A stretch of 64,000 nt of DNA from Streptomyces albicerus (GCF_008905045.1 NZ_VWMY01000046.1:33008-97007), one strand, 5' to 3'. Positions 50,770 through 59,710 are shown, numbered from the stretch's first letter. Made by a program: numbers and translations. The notes: generated from the sequence alone by a model not told the origin.

Positions 50770-51960
50770 CTAGGCCCGCCTGAGCAGCGTCACCACCGCC
50801 GCGCCCCCGAGCCCGATGTTGTGCGCGAGCCCCACGCGCGCGTGTGGCACCTGCCGTGCGGCCGCCTCGCCCCTCAACTGCCACACCAGCTCGGCCACTT
50901 GAGCGATCCCGGTGGCTCCCAGGGGATGCCCTTTCGAGATCAGCCCTCCGGAGGGGTTCACCACCCACCGCCCGCCGTACGTCGTGGCGCCCGACTCCAC
51001 GAGCTTCCCGGACTCCCCCACCTCGCACATGCCGAGCGCCTCGTACGTGAGCAGTTCGTTGATGGAGAAGCAGTCGTGCAGTTCCACGACGTCGACGTCC
51101 TCGATCCCGAGCCCGGCCCTCTCGTACACCTGCCGGGCGGCGGCCCGCGACATCGGCTGCCCGACGACATCGATGCACGACCCGGACGCGAACGACTCCT
51201 CCGTGTCCGTGGTCATCGCCTGCGCGACGATCTCCACAGCCCGCTCCCCCAGCCCGTGCCGCTCCACGAACCCCTCCGACACGACGACGGCCGCGGCCGC
51301 CCCGTCCGACGTGGGCGAGCACTGGAGCTTGGTCAACGGCGGGTGCACGGCACGCGCGGCGAGGATCTCGTCGACCGAGTAGACGTCCTGGAACTGCGCG
51401 TACGGATTGTTCGCCGAGTGCCGGTGGTTCTTCGCTCCCACGGCCGCGAGCTGCGCTTCCGTCGTGCCGTACTTCTCCATGTGCTCACGCGCCGCGTTCC
51501 CGAAGATCTGGGCGGTGGGCGGCGTCATCTCGAAGCCGTGCCGGGCCGCCATGACGCCGTAATGACGCGCCACGGGCGAAGTCTTGAAATCGCCCCCGTC
51601 CGCTCCTCCCCCCAGCGCTCCGCGCGCCATCTTCTCGAACCCCACCGCCAGTACGCAGTCACTCGCACCGCCCTCCACGAACTGCCGGGCGAGCATCAAC
51701 GCGGTCGAGCCGGTCGCGCAGTTGTTGTTGACGTTGTAGACGGGGACACCGCTCAGACCGAGTTCGTACGCGGCCCGCTGCCCGGCCGTGGAGGCCTGGA
51801 AGCAGTAGCCGACGGGCACCTGTTGCACTGCGTCGTACGAAATCCCGGCGTCCTCAAGGGCGTTGGTGCCCGCTTCCCGGACCATGTCCCAGTACTGCCA
51901 CTCCCGGGTCTCCGGCTTCTCGAACTTCGTCATGCCCACACCGACGACGTACGCCTTCAT
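50770..51960 (-). CDS. Thiolase-fold lipid-transfer protein (SCP-x / Ltp type)
   Basis: A 396-aa thiolase-like enzyme. The active-site segment NVNNNCATGSTAL contains Cys81. ELHDCFSINELL and GLISKGHPLGATG supply the catalytic histidines in the arrangement of SCP2-thiolase/Ltp proteins. These carry out thiolytic or retro-aldol cleavage of branched acyl-CoAs in steroid and lipid breakdown. It lies 51 nt downstream of the fused acyl-CoA dehydrogenase and shares its KstR-like operator. Confidence 0.92.
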   Translation of the reverse strand: MKAYVVGVGMTKFEKPETREWQYWDMVREAGTNALEDAGISYDAVQQVPVGYCFQASTAGQRAAYELGLSGVPVYNVNNNCATGSTALMLARQFVEGGASDCVLAVGFEKMARGALGGGADGGDFKTSPVARHYGVMAARHGFEMTPPTAQIFGNAAREHMEKYGTTEAQLAAVGAKNHRHSANNPYAQFQDVYSVDEILAARAVHPPLTKLQCSPTSDGAAAAVVVSEGFVERHGLGERAVEIVAQAMTTDTEESFASGSCIDVVGQPMSRAAARQVYERAGLGIEDVDVVELHDCFSINELLTYEALGMCEVGESGKLVESGATTYGGRWVVNPSGGLISKGHPLGATGIAQVAELVWQLRGEAAARQVPHARVGLAHNIGLGGAAVVTLLRRA

Positions 51961-52011
51961 GACTCTCCCCAGTCCCTAAGTCCTCAGTGGCCAGTCCCTG
52001 GTGCCAAGTCG

Positions 52012-54291
52012 CTAGTCCCTCGGCAGGCCGAGGATCCGCTCCGCGACCACGTTCAGCTGCACCTGCGTCGTCCCGCCCGCGATGGTCAGACAGCGGGAGA
52101 GCAGGAACTCGTGCACGGCCCGCTCTCCGGCGCCCTCGCGCAACGCCCCGTCCGGGCCGAGGAGTTCGAGTGCGAGTTCGGCGACCTTCTGCTGGTGCGC
52201 GGTCTGCACGAGTTTGCGTACGGAGGCTCCGGCGCCCGGGTCCACGCCCGAGACCTGCCGCATGGTCGTACGGAGTCCGATGCAGCCCAGCGCGTGCGCC
52301 TCGGCGACGAGGGCCCCGACGCGGGCCCGTACGGTGTCGTCGAGGCCGGCGGAACGCGCGACGATCGCCTCGAGGCCGGTGCCGAAGGTCAACTGGTCGG
52401 CCATGTGGACGCGTTCGTTGCCCAGGGTATTGCGCGCGACCCGCCAGCCGTCGTCGACCGAGCCGACCACGGCGTCGGCGGGCAGCACCATGTCGTCGAA
52501 GTAGACCTCGTTGAACAGCGATTCGCCGGTGATCTCCTTCAGGGGACGGATCTCGATGCCGTCCGTCTCCTTCATGTCGACGACGAAGTAGGTGAGCCCC
52601 TTGTGCTTGGGCACGTCCGGATTCGTCCGGGCGAGCAGGATTCCGTGGTCCGCCCACTGCGCCGAACTCGTCCACACCTTCTGCCCGTTGACGCGCCAGC
52701 GCCCGTCCGCCATCCGCTCGGCACGCGTCCGGAGTGAGGCGAGATCGGATCCGGCCCCGGGCTCCGAGAAGAGCTGGCACCACAGCACGTCCCCGCGCAG
52801 CGTCGGCAGCAGATACCGCTCCTGCTGCTCGGGGGTCCCGTACGCGATGAGCGAGGGTACGACCCAGGTGGCGATCCCCAACTCACTGACGCGCACTTCG
52901 GCCGCCGCCAACTCCTCCTGCACGGCGATCTGTTGGACGGGTCCTGCGCCGAGTCCGTACGGCGGGGGCAGATGCGGGGCGGCGTACCCGGTGGGCGCCA
53001 GCTCCCTGCGCACAGCGGCCGGTTCGAGTCCTCGTACGCGCTCGATCACGGAGCGGGCCGCCGCCCGGTGCCGTGCGGCCTCCTCCTCCGGGAGCTCCGT
53101 ACGCAGCTCCCGTCTTGCCCCGTTCTCAGCCGATCCCACCGCCCGTAAGCAGTGCCCGCTGCCGAGCAACTGCCGTGCCACCAGGGCCCGTCGGAGATAC
53201 AGGTGCGCGTCGTGTTCCCAGGTGAAGCCGATACCGCCCAGCACCTGGATGCAGTCCTTGGCGCACGAGAAGGCCACGTCGAGGGCGACGCCGGCGGCGA
53301 GGGACGACACCAACTCCCGTACCTCGTCCGGCTCTTCGACCGCGCGAGCCGCGTCCCAGGCCAAGGCCCTGGCCTGCTCGACGCGCACCAGCATGTCGGC
53401 GCACAGATGCTTGACCGCCTGGAACCGGCCGATCGGCCGCCCGAACTGCTCCCGCACCTTCGCGTGCGCGACCGCCGTCTCCAGCGCCCACGCGGCGGTA
53501 CCGCACGCGTCGGCGGCGAACACGGTGGCGGCGAGGTCCCGTACGAGCGCGGAGTCGATGTCGAGGACACGGTCGGGCGGGACGCGTACCGCCGTGGCCA
53601 CGACCTCCGCGGTCGCGCGGGTCGGGTCGGCGCTCTCGTGGACACGGACGGAGAGGTGCGCGGCGTCCACGGCCAGCCAGAGGGTCCGGCCGCCCGGCGC
53701 GGAGGTTGCCACCGGGTTCGCCACATCCGCCCCCGGGGCCCCGGTCACGGATGCCTCCAGGATCAACAGGTCCGCGTCGCCACCGGACAGTACGGGCGGC
53801 GCCATCCCGTCGAGCACGTACCCGTCAGCATCGGCCACAGCGGTCAGCGTCCCGGTACCGACACCGACACCGACACGGGCGACGGCTCCGACCTCGGCCC
53901 CCGCTCCCGCTCCCGCTCCGAAGGCGACCGCCCCGATCCGCTCCCCACCAGCCACGGCCCGCACCAGTTCTCCAGCCCCGGCGCCCGCCCTCGCGAGCAC
54001 CAGCGAGGCAAGCGCGTTCGCCGCGTACGGACCCGGCAGGGCGGCCCGCGCCGCCTCCTCCAGTACGACGGCGAGATCGAGAAGTGTCCCGCCTCCGCCG
54101 CCACACGCCTCCGGAAGGTGCATTCCCAGCAACCCCTGCGCGGCGAGCGCGTCCCAGTACGGCGGGCGTCCGCCCTGTCCGCCGGGCGCGTCAAGGAGCT
54201 TGCGCGCCTCCTCGGGTGGCACCGTCCGGGCGATCCAGCCGCGTACGGACTCGGCCAGGTCCCGCTGTTCCCGCGTGATCCCGATCCCCAT
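52012..54291 (-). CDS. Fused double acyl-CoA dehydrogenase
   Basis: A 759-aa protein with two acyl-CoA dehydrogenase domains. The N-terminal one (about 1-385) includes FGRPIGRFQAVKHLCADM and QVLGGIGFTWEHDAHLY. The C-terminal one (about 400-759) includes LWCQLFSEPGAGSDLASL and TIAGGTTQVQLNVVAERILG. Steroid-degrading actinobacteria use alpha2-beta2 acyl-CoA dehydrogenases from paired fadE genes; this single chain looks like such a pair fused. A Gly/Ala/Val-rich stretch at about 120-150 is extra. Start ATG 54291 lies only 12 nt from the operator. Confidence 0.9.
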   Translation of the reverse strand: MGIGITREQRDLAESVRGWIARTVPPEEARKLLDAPGGQGGRPPYWDALAAQGLLGMHLPEACGGGGGTLLDLAVVLEEAARAALPGPYAANALASLVLARAGAGAGELVRAVAGGERIGAVAFGAGAGAGAEVGAVARVGVGVGTGTLTAVADADGYVLDGMAPPVLSGGDADLLILEASVTGAPGADVANPVATSAPGGRTLWLAVDAAHLSVRVHESADPTRATAEVVATAVRVPPDRVLDIDSALVRDLAATVFAADACGTAAWALETAVAHAKVREQFGRPIGRFQAVKHLCADMLVRVEQARALAWDAARAVEEPDEVRELVSSLAAGVALDVAFSCAKDCIQVLGGIGFTWEHDAHLYLRRALVARQLLGSGHCLRAVGSAENGARRELRTELPEEEAARHRAAARSVIERVRGLEPAAVRRELAPTGYAAPHLPPPYGLGAGPVQQIAVQEELAAAEVRVSELGIATWVVPSLIAYGTPEQQERYLLPTLRGDVLWCQLFSEPGAGSDLASLRTRAERMADGRWRVNGQKVWTSSAQWADHGILLARTNPDVPKHKGLTYFVVDMKETDGIEIRPLKEITGESLFNEVYFDDMVLPADAVVGSVDDGWRVARNTLGNERVHMADQLTFGTGLEAIVARSAGLDDTVRARVGALVAEAHALGCIGLRTTMRQVSGVDPGAGASVRKLVQTAHQQKVAELALELLGPDGALREGAGERAVHEFLLSRCLTIAGGTTQVQLNVVAERILGLPRD

Positions 54292-54303
54292 GGCGCGACA
54301 GAC

Positions 54304-54317
54304 TAGAACACGTTCCA
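54304..54317. promoter_or_regulatory. KstR-like operator of the acyl-CoA dehydrogenase / lipid-transfer operon
   Basis: TAGAACACGTTCCA fits TNNAACNNGTTNNA and differs from the 26986 site only at one central base. It almost touches the start codon, so bound repressor would block initiation of a very short-leader transcript. Confidence 0.62.
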
Positions 54318-54379
54318 ATCTGACGGAAGGTCAGATGATGGGGAATCGGCACCCGCGCCCGGGGCCGACTGATCCGAAA

Positions 54380-54480
54380 CTCAAAGGGAGCTTGCGGTCG
54401 AAGTGGCCCGCGAGCCGGTCCAGGAAGCGGCACATCACGTCCGCGTCGAAGGTCTCGGTGAAGACCATGAAGTGCATCCC
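54380..54480 (-). pseudogene. IS630-family transposase fragment
   Basis: The minus-strand frame reads MHFMVFTETFDADVM, then CRFLDRLAGHFDRKLPLSF. This is the IS630 DDE domain just before the second catalytic Asp (homologues continue VHLIVDGHP). The catalytic residues are lost. It is a short relic between the acyl-CoA dehydrogenase promoter and the tetR gene. Confidence 0.6.
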
Positions 54481-54546
54481 GACCCTCGGTGGGTGCAAGT
54501 GGCGGTCGTCCTCCGCAGGTGGCCGAGCGACGTACCCAGTCGGGTC

Positions 54547-55161
54547 TCAGGAGAGTGGCCAGTTGCGCAGGGCGGCGTCGGCCATCTCCTGGAGTTCGTC
54601 GCGGCCGACACCGCTCGCGGCTTGTACGGCGATACCAAAGGCGAAGGTGGTGAGGTAGCGGGCCAGTAGCCCCGGATCGGTCTGCGGCGGCAGATCGCCG
54701 TCGTCGACGGCGCGCTGGAACCGCTCTCGGACGCGGGAGTAGCCGTCGTTGCGCCAGGCGACGAGGAGGTCACGGACCTCCTGCCCGGAGTCGCTGACGG
54801 TCAGGGCGCCCTGCACGCCCAGACACCCATGGGGATGGGCCGGGCGGGTGGTGGTTCGAACGACGCCGGACAGGATTGCCGTGGCGACGCCGAGGGCGGT
54901 CGGCTCCTCCATGGCTCGGACCAGGTATGCGCTGGGGCCTTCGGTGTAGCGCTCCAGAACCTTGCGGAACAGCTTCTCCTTGTTGCCGAACGCTGCGTAC
55001 ATGCTGGTGGTGGAGATGCCCATCGCGTTCGTCAGGCAGGCCGTGCTGGCCCCCTCGTAGCCATGCTTCCAGAAGACCAGCATGGCGCGCTCGAGGGCTT
55101 CGTCGGCGTCGAATCCTCGCGGTCGGCCGATGGGGCCGCTCTGGTTCGTCTCCACCCCCAC
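54547..55161 (-). CDS. TetR/AcrR-family repressor
   Basis: A 204-aa regulator. The helix-turn-helix (about 20-65) reads ALERAMLVFWKHGYEGAST and MGISTTSMYAAFGNKEKLF. The C-terminal ligand domain is of the TetR_C_16/AcrR group with AHPHGCLGVQG. It is divergent from an SDR gene and almost certainly controls it through the two long palindromes between them. Confidence 0.92.
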   Translation of the reverse strand: MGVETNQSGPIGRPRGFDADEALERAMLVFWKHGYEGASTACLTNAMGISTTSMYAAFGNKEKLFRKVLERYTEGPSAYLVRAMEEPTALGVATAILSGVVRTTTRPAHPHGCLGVQGALTVSDSGQEVRDLLVAWRNDGYSRVRERFQRAVDDGDLPPQTDPGLLARYLTTFAFGIAVQAASGVGRDELQEMADAALRNWPLS

Positions 55162-55170
55162 AGCCTACTC

Positions 55171-55194
55171 CTTCTGCAGCGATCGCTGCAGAAG
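55171..55194. promoter_or_regulatory. 24-bp perfect palindrome, TetR operator 1
   Basis: The half-site CTTCTGCAGCGA is followed by its exact inverse. It lies 10 nt upstream of the tetR start codon. The core GCAGCGATCGCTGC is shared with the second site. Confidence 0.8.
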
Positions 55195-55204
55195 TGCTAA
55201 CGTT

Positions 55205-55234
55205 CGACTTCCGCAGCGATCGCTGCAGAAGTCG
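55205..55234. promoter_or_regulatory. 30-bp near-perfect palindrome, TetR operator 2
   Basis: Arms CGACTTCCGCAGCGA and TCGCTGCAGAAGTCG pair at all positions but one. It lies directly before the GAAGGAG ribosome site of the SDR gene at 55249. Its centre is 37 bp from that of operator 1. Confidence 0.8.
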
Positions 55235-55248
55235 AAGGAGCTACTCAC

Positions 55249-55989
55249 GTGGGATTACTTGAGGGAAAGACCGCTCTCGTCACCGGGGGCAGCACCGGAA
55301 TCGGGCTGGCCAGTGCCGTCCGGCTGGCGGCCGAGGGCGCACACGTGTTCATCACCGGCCGACGCAAGACCGAACTCGACGCGGCCGTCGAAGTGATCGG
55401 TTCAGCGGCTACCGCGGTGACCGGCGACATCTCGAACCTGGCCGACCTGGACCGGCTCTACGAGATGATCCGCAGCCGGGAACGGGGCCTGGACGTCCTG
55501 TTCGCGAATGCCTCCGTCGCCTCGCTCGTGCCACTGGAGCAGGTCACCGAGGACCACTTCGACACTCTCTTCGGCATCAACGTCCGGGGCATGCTGTTCA
55601 CCGTCCAGAAGGCGCTGCCCCTGCTCAACGACGGCGCTTCGGTCATTTTGAACGGCTCTACCAACGGGGACGTCGGCGATGAGGCGCTCGGCGTGTACGC
55701 GGCGACCAAGGCGGCCACCCGGTCGTTCTCCCGGACCTGGGCCAACGAACTCAAGTCACGCGGCATCCGGGTCAACACCGTGACCCCCGGCCCGACCGAG
55801 ACCCCCGCACTGCTGGGGCTCACCCCCGACCCGGAGGGGTTCAAGCGGCACCTGTCGACGCGTGTGCCGCTGGGCCGGCTCGGGCGCCCGGAGGAGATCG
55901 CCGCCGCCGTGGCCTTCCTCGCCTCCGAACAGAGCAGCTTCATCACCGGTTCGAGCCTGTACGTCGACGGCGGCCTGAACCAGATCTGA
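55249..55989 (+). CDS. SDR family oxidoreductase (TetR-controlled)
   Basis: A 246-aa classical SDR. The cofactor motif is TGGSTGIG (about 13-20), and the catalytic YAATK lies near residue 153. The usual NNAG is replaced by FANASVAS. The end SSFITGSSLYVDGGLNQI is typical. Start GTG 55249 is behind GAAGGAG. The substrate is not deducible; divergent tetR and the operators suggest induction by a small molecule. It is followed by a SnoaL-like gene and a second SDR on the same strand. Confidence 0.92.
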   Translation: MGLLEGKTALVTGGSTGIGLASAVRLAAEGAHVFITGRRKTELDAAVEVIGSAATAVTGDISNLADLDRLYEMIRSRERGLDVLFANASVASLVPLEQVTEDHFDTLFGINVRGMLFTVQKALPLLNDGASVILNGSTNGDVGDEALGVYAATKAATRSFSRTWANELKSRGIRVNTVTPGPTETPALLGLTPDPEGFKRHLSTRVPLGRLGRPEEIAAAVAFLASEQSSFITGSSLYVDGGLNQI

Positions 55990-56145
55990 GAGGCGGAGCC
56001 ACCCATGACCTGGTCGGGAGTGGCTCTGATCGGCGGGCATCTTCCTCAGCGATGGCCGGCACGGCGAGGCCGGGGAGGGCGTCGCGTCTCATCAACATCC
56101 GGTCGCAGCCCCGATCCGGAGCTGCCCCACCGAAGGGCCGTCTTC

Positions 56146-56538
56146 ATGTCCGACAGTGATCTGCGCGCGTTCTACCTGCGCTATATCGAGGCGCTCAACG
56201 CCCACAAGTTCGACGGTATGGACGAGTTCATCAACGACCGGACCACCCTGAACGGTGAGCCGGCCACCCGGGACGACCTCATCGCGGTTCAGAAGCATGA
56301 CGTGGACGCGGTTCCGGACCTCCACTGGGAACTCAAGGAACTGCTCTTCGACGGTGACCGTCTGGCTGCGCGTCTGATCAACACAGGTACCCCGGTGAAG
56401 AAATGGCTCGGCGTGGCTCCCACCGGCGCCTCGTTCGAGATCGTCGAGTACGCCATCTATCAGGTCCGCAACGGACGGTTCGTGCACATGACCGCCCTGC
56501 ACGACGCCGCCGAACTTCTCCGGCAACTGACCGGCTGA
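56146..56538 (+). CDS. SnoaL-like / ester cyclase family protein (NTF2 fold)
   Basis: A 130-aa cone-shaped alpha-beta barrel protein: LRAFYLRYIEALNAHKFD, DLHWELKELLFDGDRLAARL, and FEIVEYAIYQVRNGRFVH. Members act as polyketide cyclases or small isomerases, and many are uncharacterised. It starts at ATG 56146, 156 nt after the SDR. Confidence 0.85.
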   Translation: MSDSDLRAFYLRYIEALNAHKFDGMDEFINDRTTLNGEPATRDDLIAVQKHDVDAVPDLHWELKELLFDGDRLAARLINTGTPVKKWLGVAPTGASFEIVEYAIYQVRNGRFVHMTALHDAAELLRQLTG

Positions 56539-56624
56539 CCTCCGGGACCAGCGCCAGCAACTCAAAGAACACTCCGAGCCACCGCCAACAGCCCAGCCGG
56601 GCCACATAATTCGCGAGGATACGC

Positions 56625-57311
56625 ATGACCATCACCCTGATCACCGGGGCCAACAAGGGCATCGGCTTCGAGACAGCCAGACAGCTTCTGGCGTTGGGCC
56701 ACGTTGTCTACATCGGCGCGCGTGACGTCGAACGAGGTGAGAAGGCCGCGGCGGCGCTTGGCGCACGATTCGTGCAGCTCGACGTAACCGACGACGCATC
56801 GGTGAGCAGCGCGCTGGCGGCGATCGACTCGGCCGAGGGCCGGCTCGACGTCCTGGTGAACAACGCGGGCATCTTGGGGAACGGAGTCACCGACGGTCCC
56901 ACGGCTCTCCGGGCCTTCGACACCAACGCGGTGGGAATCGTGCGCGTCACGGAGGCGGCGCTTCCCCTGCTCCGTAAATCCTCGAACCCAACCGTGGTCA
57001 CCGTTTCCAGCAGTGCCGGGTCCTTCTGGGCAGTGACCAATCCGGACCGGCCGGAGTTCAACCTGCCGTTGGCGCTCTACTCCGCCTCGAAGTCCGCAGC
57101 CACCATGCTCACGGTCCAGTACGCCAAGTCCCAGCCGGGCATCAAGTTCAACGCAGTCGAGCCCGGCACCACCGCGACCGACCTGACCGCGGCATTCGGA
57201 ATCGGAAGGGCGCCGGAGGAGAGTGCCAGGGTCGTCGTACGTCTCGCAACTCTCGACGCGGACGGTCCGACAGGAACTTTCCAGGACGAAAACGGGGAAG
57301 TGCCCTGGTAG
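56625..57311 (+). CDS. SDR family NAD(P)-binding oxidoreductase, carbonyl reductase-like
   Basis: A 228-aa short SDR: TGANKGIG at 8-15, NNAG near 85, and YSASK near 150. The sequence type (LITGANKGIGFETARQL) resembles carbonyl-reductase-like SDRs. ATG 56625 is 86 nt after the SnoaL-like gene, so it probably belongs to the same inducible operon. Confidence 0.92.
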   Translation: MTITLITGANKGIGFETARQLLALGHVVYIGARDVERGEKAAAALGARFVQLDVTDDASVSSALAAIDSAEGRLDVLVNNAGILGNGVTDGPTALRAFDTNAVGIVRVTEAALPLLRKSSNPTVVTVSSSAGSFWAVTNPDRPEFNLPLALYSASKSAATMLTVQYAKSQPGIKFNAVEPGTTATDLTAAFGIGRAPEESARVVVRLATLDADGPTGTFQDENGEVPW

Positions 57312-57449
57312 CCCTGGGAATGGTCGGGGGGAGCCCGCCTGGGGCTGCACCTGCGCGGCCCGACTGTTGCTGAGCGAATGCGCACACATAGCCAGGCAGC
57401 CACGGGTGCAACGGGTCGCCGATCGGGACGGTGGTGCGATTACGGCGCT

Positions 57450-57663
57450 GCTGCTGCGGCGCCGTGGCGGCCTGGCCGGCGCCAGTTTGGGAGTCGTGGT
57501 GGTGTACGGATATGCGGCCGCGCAGGGGTGGCCCGTCACTGTTCCAGTGAGGTGGGCTGTGACCGGGCCGGCCGTGGCAGTGGTGGCCGCCACCGTGGCC
57601 GGCCTGTATCCCGCTCTGCGGGCATCCCGGATGTCACCCACCGGGGCGCTTCGCTCGGCGTGA
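57450..57663 (+). pseudogene. C-terminal fragment of a MacB/FtsX-type ABC permease
   Basis: The frame contains RRRGGLAGASLGVVVVYGYA and AVAVVAATVAGLYPALRASR, then MSPTGALRSA and stop. This is the last two membrane helices and the G-L-Y-P-A-x-R-A-x-R-x-x-P-x-x-A-L-R end of FtsX-domain exporters. No start and no upstream part exist. Confidence 0.6.
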
Positions 57664-57707
57664 CATCGCGCGCCGCGACGATGCCGCGATTGCCATGAGC
57701 TCAGCAG

Positions 57708-57747
57708 CCACAGGGCCGGCAGTGGTGAGCCACTGCCGGCCCTGTGG
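57708..57747. terminator. Very strong terminator hairpin
   Basis: An 18-bp perfect inverted repeat (CCACAGGGCCGGCAGTGG and complement) around TGAG, just after the permease relic. It probably belonged to the lost gene and now ends the SDR operon transcript. Confidence 0.88.
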
Positions 57748-57970
57748 TCTAGAGACTCGGTTCTTGCTAGGTCTGTGACGCGTACGGTTCCGGAGCTGTG
57801 CCCCCCCCGGCCCTCGGCCCCTACGCACCCGCACCCGCGCCCACACCCGATGCCCATACGTAATGAGGAGGTCAAGATTTCGTTAGGGGCTCGAAGCAAC
57901 GGAATAGTTGCCCGAGCGCACGGGGTTCACCTTGCACGTATCTGCACCCCGCTTCTGGAGGCCCCACCCA

Positions 57971-59710
57971 ATGACCCGGACAACGACGGACCCGCGCACG
58001 CGAAGGCCGAGCGGCAGCGGAATCGTCCCGGTACTGGCCTTCGCGGGCATCGTTGTCGCGGTGATGCAGACCCTGCTCGTGCCGGTCATCAAGGACCTGC
58101 CGGAGCTGCTGGGCACCTCGCCCAGCAACGCCACCTGGGTGTTGACCTCGACCCTGCTCGCGGGCGCCGTGGCCACGCCGATCATGGGCCGGCTCGGTGA
58201 CCTGTTCGGCAAGCGGCGGATGCTGATCCTCAGCCTGGCGGTGATGGTGGTCGGTGCGCTGATCAGCGCCGTCACCAGCGACCTGCTTCCGATGATCGTC
58301 GGCCGTACGCTCCAGGGCTTCGCGATGGGCGCGATACCGCTCGGTATCGGCCTGATGCGCGACATGCTGCCCCGCGAGAAGCTCGGCTCGGCGATGGCCC
58401 TGATGAGCTCCTCGATCGGCGTCGGCGGCGGTCTCGCGCTGCCCGCCGCGGCGCTGGTCGCGCAGCACACGAACTGGCACGCCCTCTTCTACGGCGCCGC
58501 CGGCCTCGGCGTCCTCTCGATCGTCCTCACCCTCCTCGTCGTACCGGAGTCCCCGATGCGCGCCGAGGGCTCCTTCGACCTGCCGGGCGCGCTCGGTCTC
58601 TCCCTCGGCCTGGTCCTCTTCCTGCTCCCCATCACCAAGGGCAGCGACTGGGGCTGGACGTCCGGCACCACACTCGGCCTGTTCGCGGGCGCCGTCGTCG
58701 CCCTGCTCCTGTGGGGCGTCTACGAGCTGCGCACCGCGGCCCCCCTCGTCGACCTGCGCACCACCGCCCGCCCGGCCGTCCTCTTCACCAACCTGGCGTC
58801 GATCATGGTCGGTGTCTCCTTCTACGTCGTCTCGCTCGTCCTTCCCCAGCTGCTCCAGCTCCCGAAGGCCACCGGCTACGGCCTCGGCCAGTCGATGGTC
58901 GTGGCGGGACTGCTCGTGGCCCCACTCGGCCTGACGATGATGTTCACGGCCCCCGTCTACGCCCGCCTGTCGGCGAAGTACGGCCCCAAGACCACCCTCA
59001 TCCTCGGCATGCTGATCATCGGGATCGGCTACGGCGCCGGCCTGGGCCTGATGAGCGCCGCCTGGCAGTCCCTGGTCATCGCGGTGATCCTCGGCGCGGG
59101 CATCGGCCTCGCGTACTCCTCCCTCCCCGCGCTGATCGTCGGAGCGGTCCCGGCCTCGGAGACGGGCGCCGCGAACGGCCTGAACACCCTGATGCGTTCC
59201 ATCGGTACGTCGGTGTCGAGCGCCGTGATCGGCATGGTGCTCGCCAACACCGCGAACAACGTGAACGGCGTCGCCGTCCCGACCATGCACGGCTTCCGGG
59301 TCTCCTTCCTGATCGCCACGGGCGCCGTGGCCGTCGGACTGCTGATGGCCCTGTTCCTGCCGAAGCCGAACCGCGCGCCCCAGCTGCGCGCGAGCAGCGA
59401 GGAGGAGGCGAACCTGGCTCGTGCGGAAGAGGCGCTCCGCGGCTTCCGCGGCCGGGTCCTGGACGCCGACGGCGCACCGGTCGCCCGCGCGAAGGTCACC
59501 CTGATCGACCGCCGGGGCCGCCAGGCGGGCGCCACGCTCTCCGCCGACGACGGCAGCTACGCCCTGACGGTCCCTGCCCAGGGGGCGTACGTCCTCGCCG
59601 CCCGCGCCACCGGCCACGCCCCGCGCGCCTCCGCGGCGACCCACGCCGGCGACGACCGCCCGGTCGACCTGGACCTTGCGCTGCCGGGTGAGCCGGTCTC
59701 CGCACGCTGA
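57971..59710 (+). CDS. MFS transporter fused to a carboxypeptidase-regulatory-like Ig domain
   Basis: A 579-aa protein. Residues about 15-480 form a 14-helix-type MFS exporter (GRLGDLFGKRRMLILSLAV; GRTLQGFAMGAIPLGIGL). Residues about 495-579 form a beta-sandwich of the CarboxypepD_reg type (GRVLDADGAPVARAKVTLID, LSADDGSYALTVP). ATG 57971 gives the standard start. An Ig-like appendage at the C-terminus of an MFS protein is uncommon outside actinomycetes. Confidence 0.9.
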   Translation: MTRTTTDPRTRRPSGSGIVPVLAFAGIVVAVMQTLLVPVIKDLPELLGTSPSNATWVLTSTLLAGAVATPIMGRLGDLFGKRRMLILSLAVMVVGALISAVTSDLLPMIVGRTLQGFAMGAIPLGIGLMRDMLPREKLGSAMALMSSSIGVGGGLALPAAALVAQHTNWHALFYGAAGLGVLSIVLTLLVVPESPMRAEGSFDLPGALGLSLGLVLFLLPITKGSDWGWTSGTTLGLFAGAVVALLLWGVYELRTAAPLVDLRTTARPAVLFTNLASIMVGVSFYVVSLVLPQLLQLPKATGYGLGQSMVVAGLLVAPLGLTMMFTAPVYARLSAKYGPKTTLILGMLIIGIGYGAGLGLMSAAWQSLVIAVILGAGIGLAYSSLPALIVGAVPASETGAANGLNTLMRSIGTSVSSAVIGMVLANTANNVNGVAVPTMHGFRVSFLIATGAVAVGLLMALFLPKPNRAPQLRASSEEEANLARAEEALRGFRGRVLDADGAPVARAKVTLIDRRGRQAGATLSADDGSYALTVPAQGAYVLAARATGHAPRASAATHAGDDRPVDLDLALPGEPVSAR

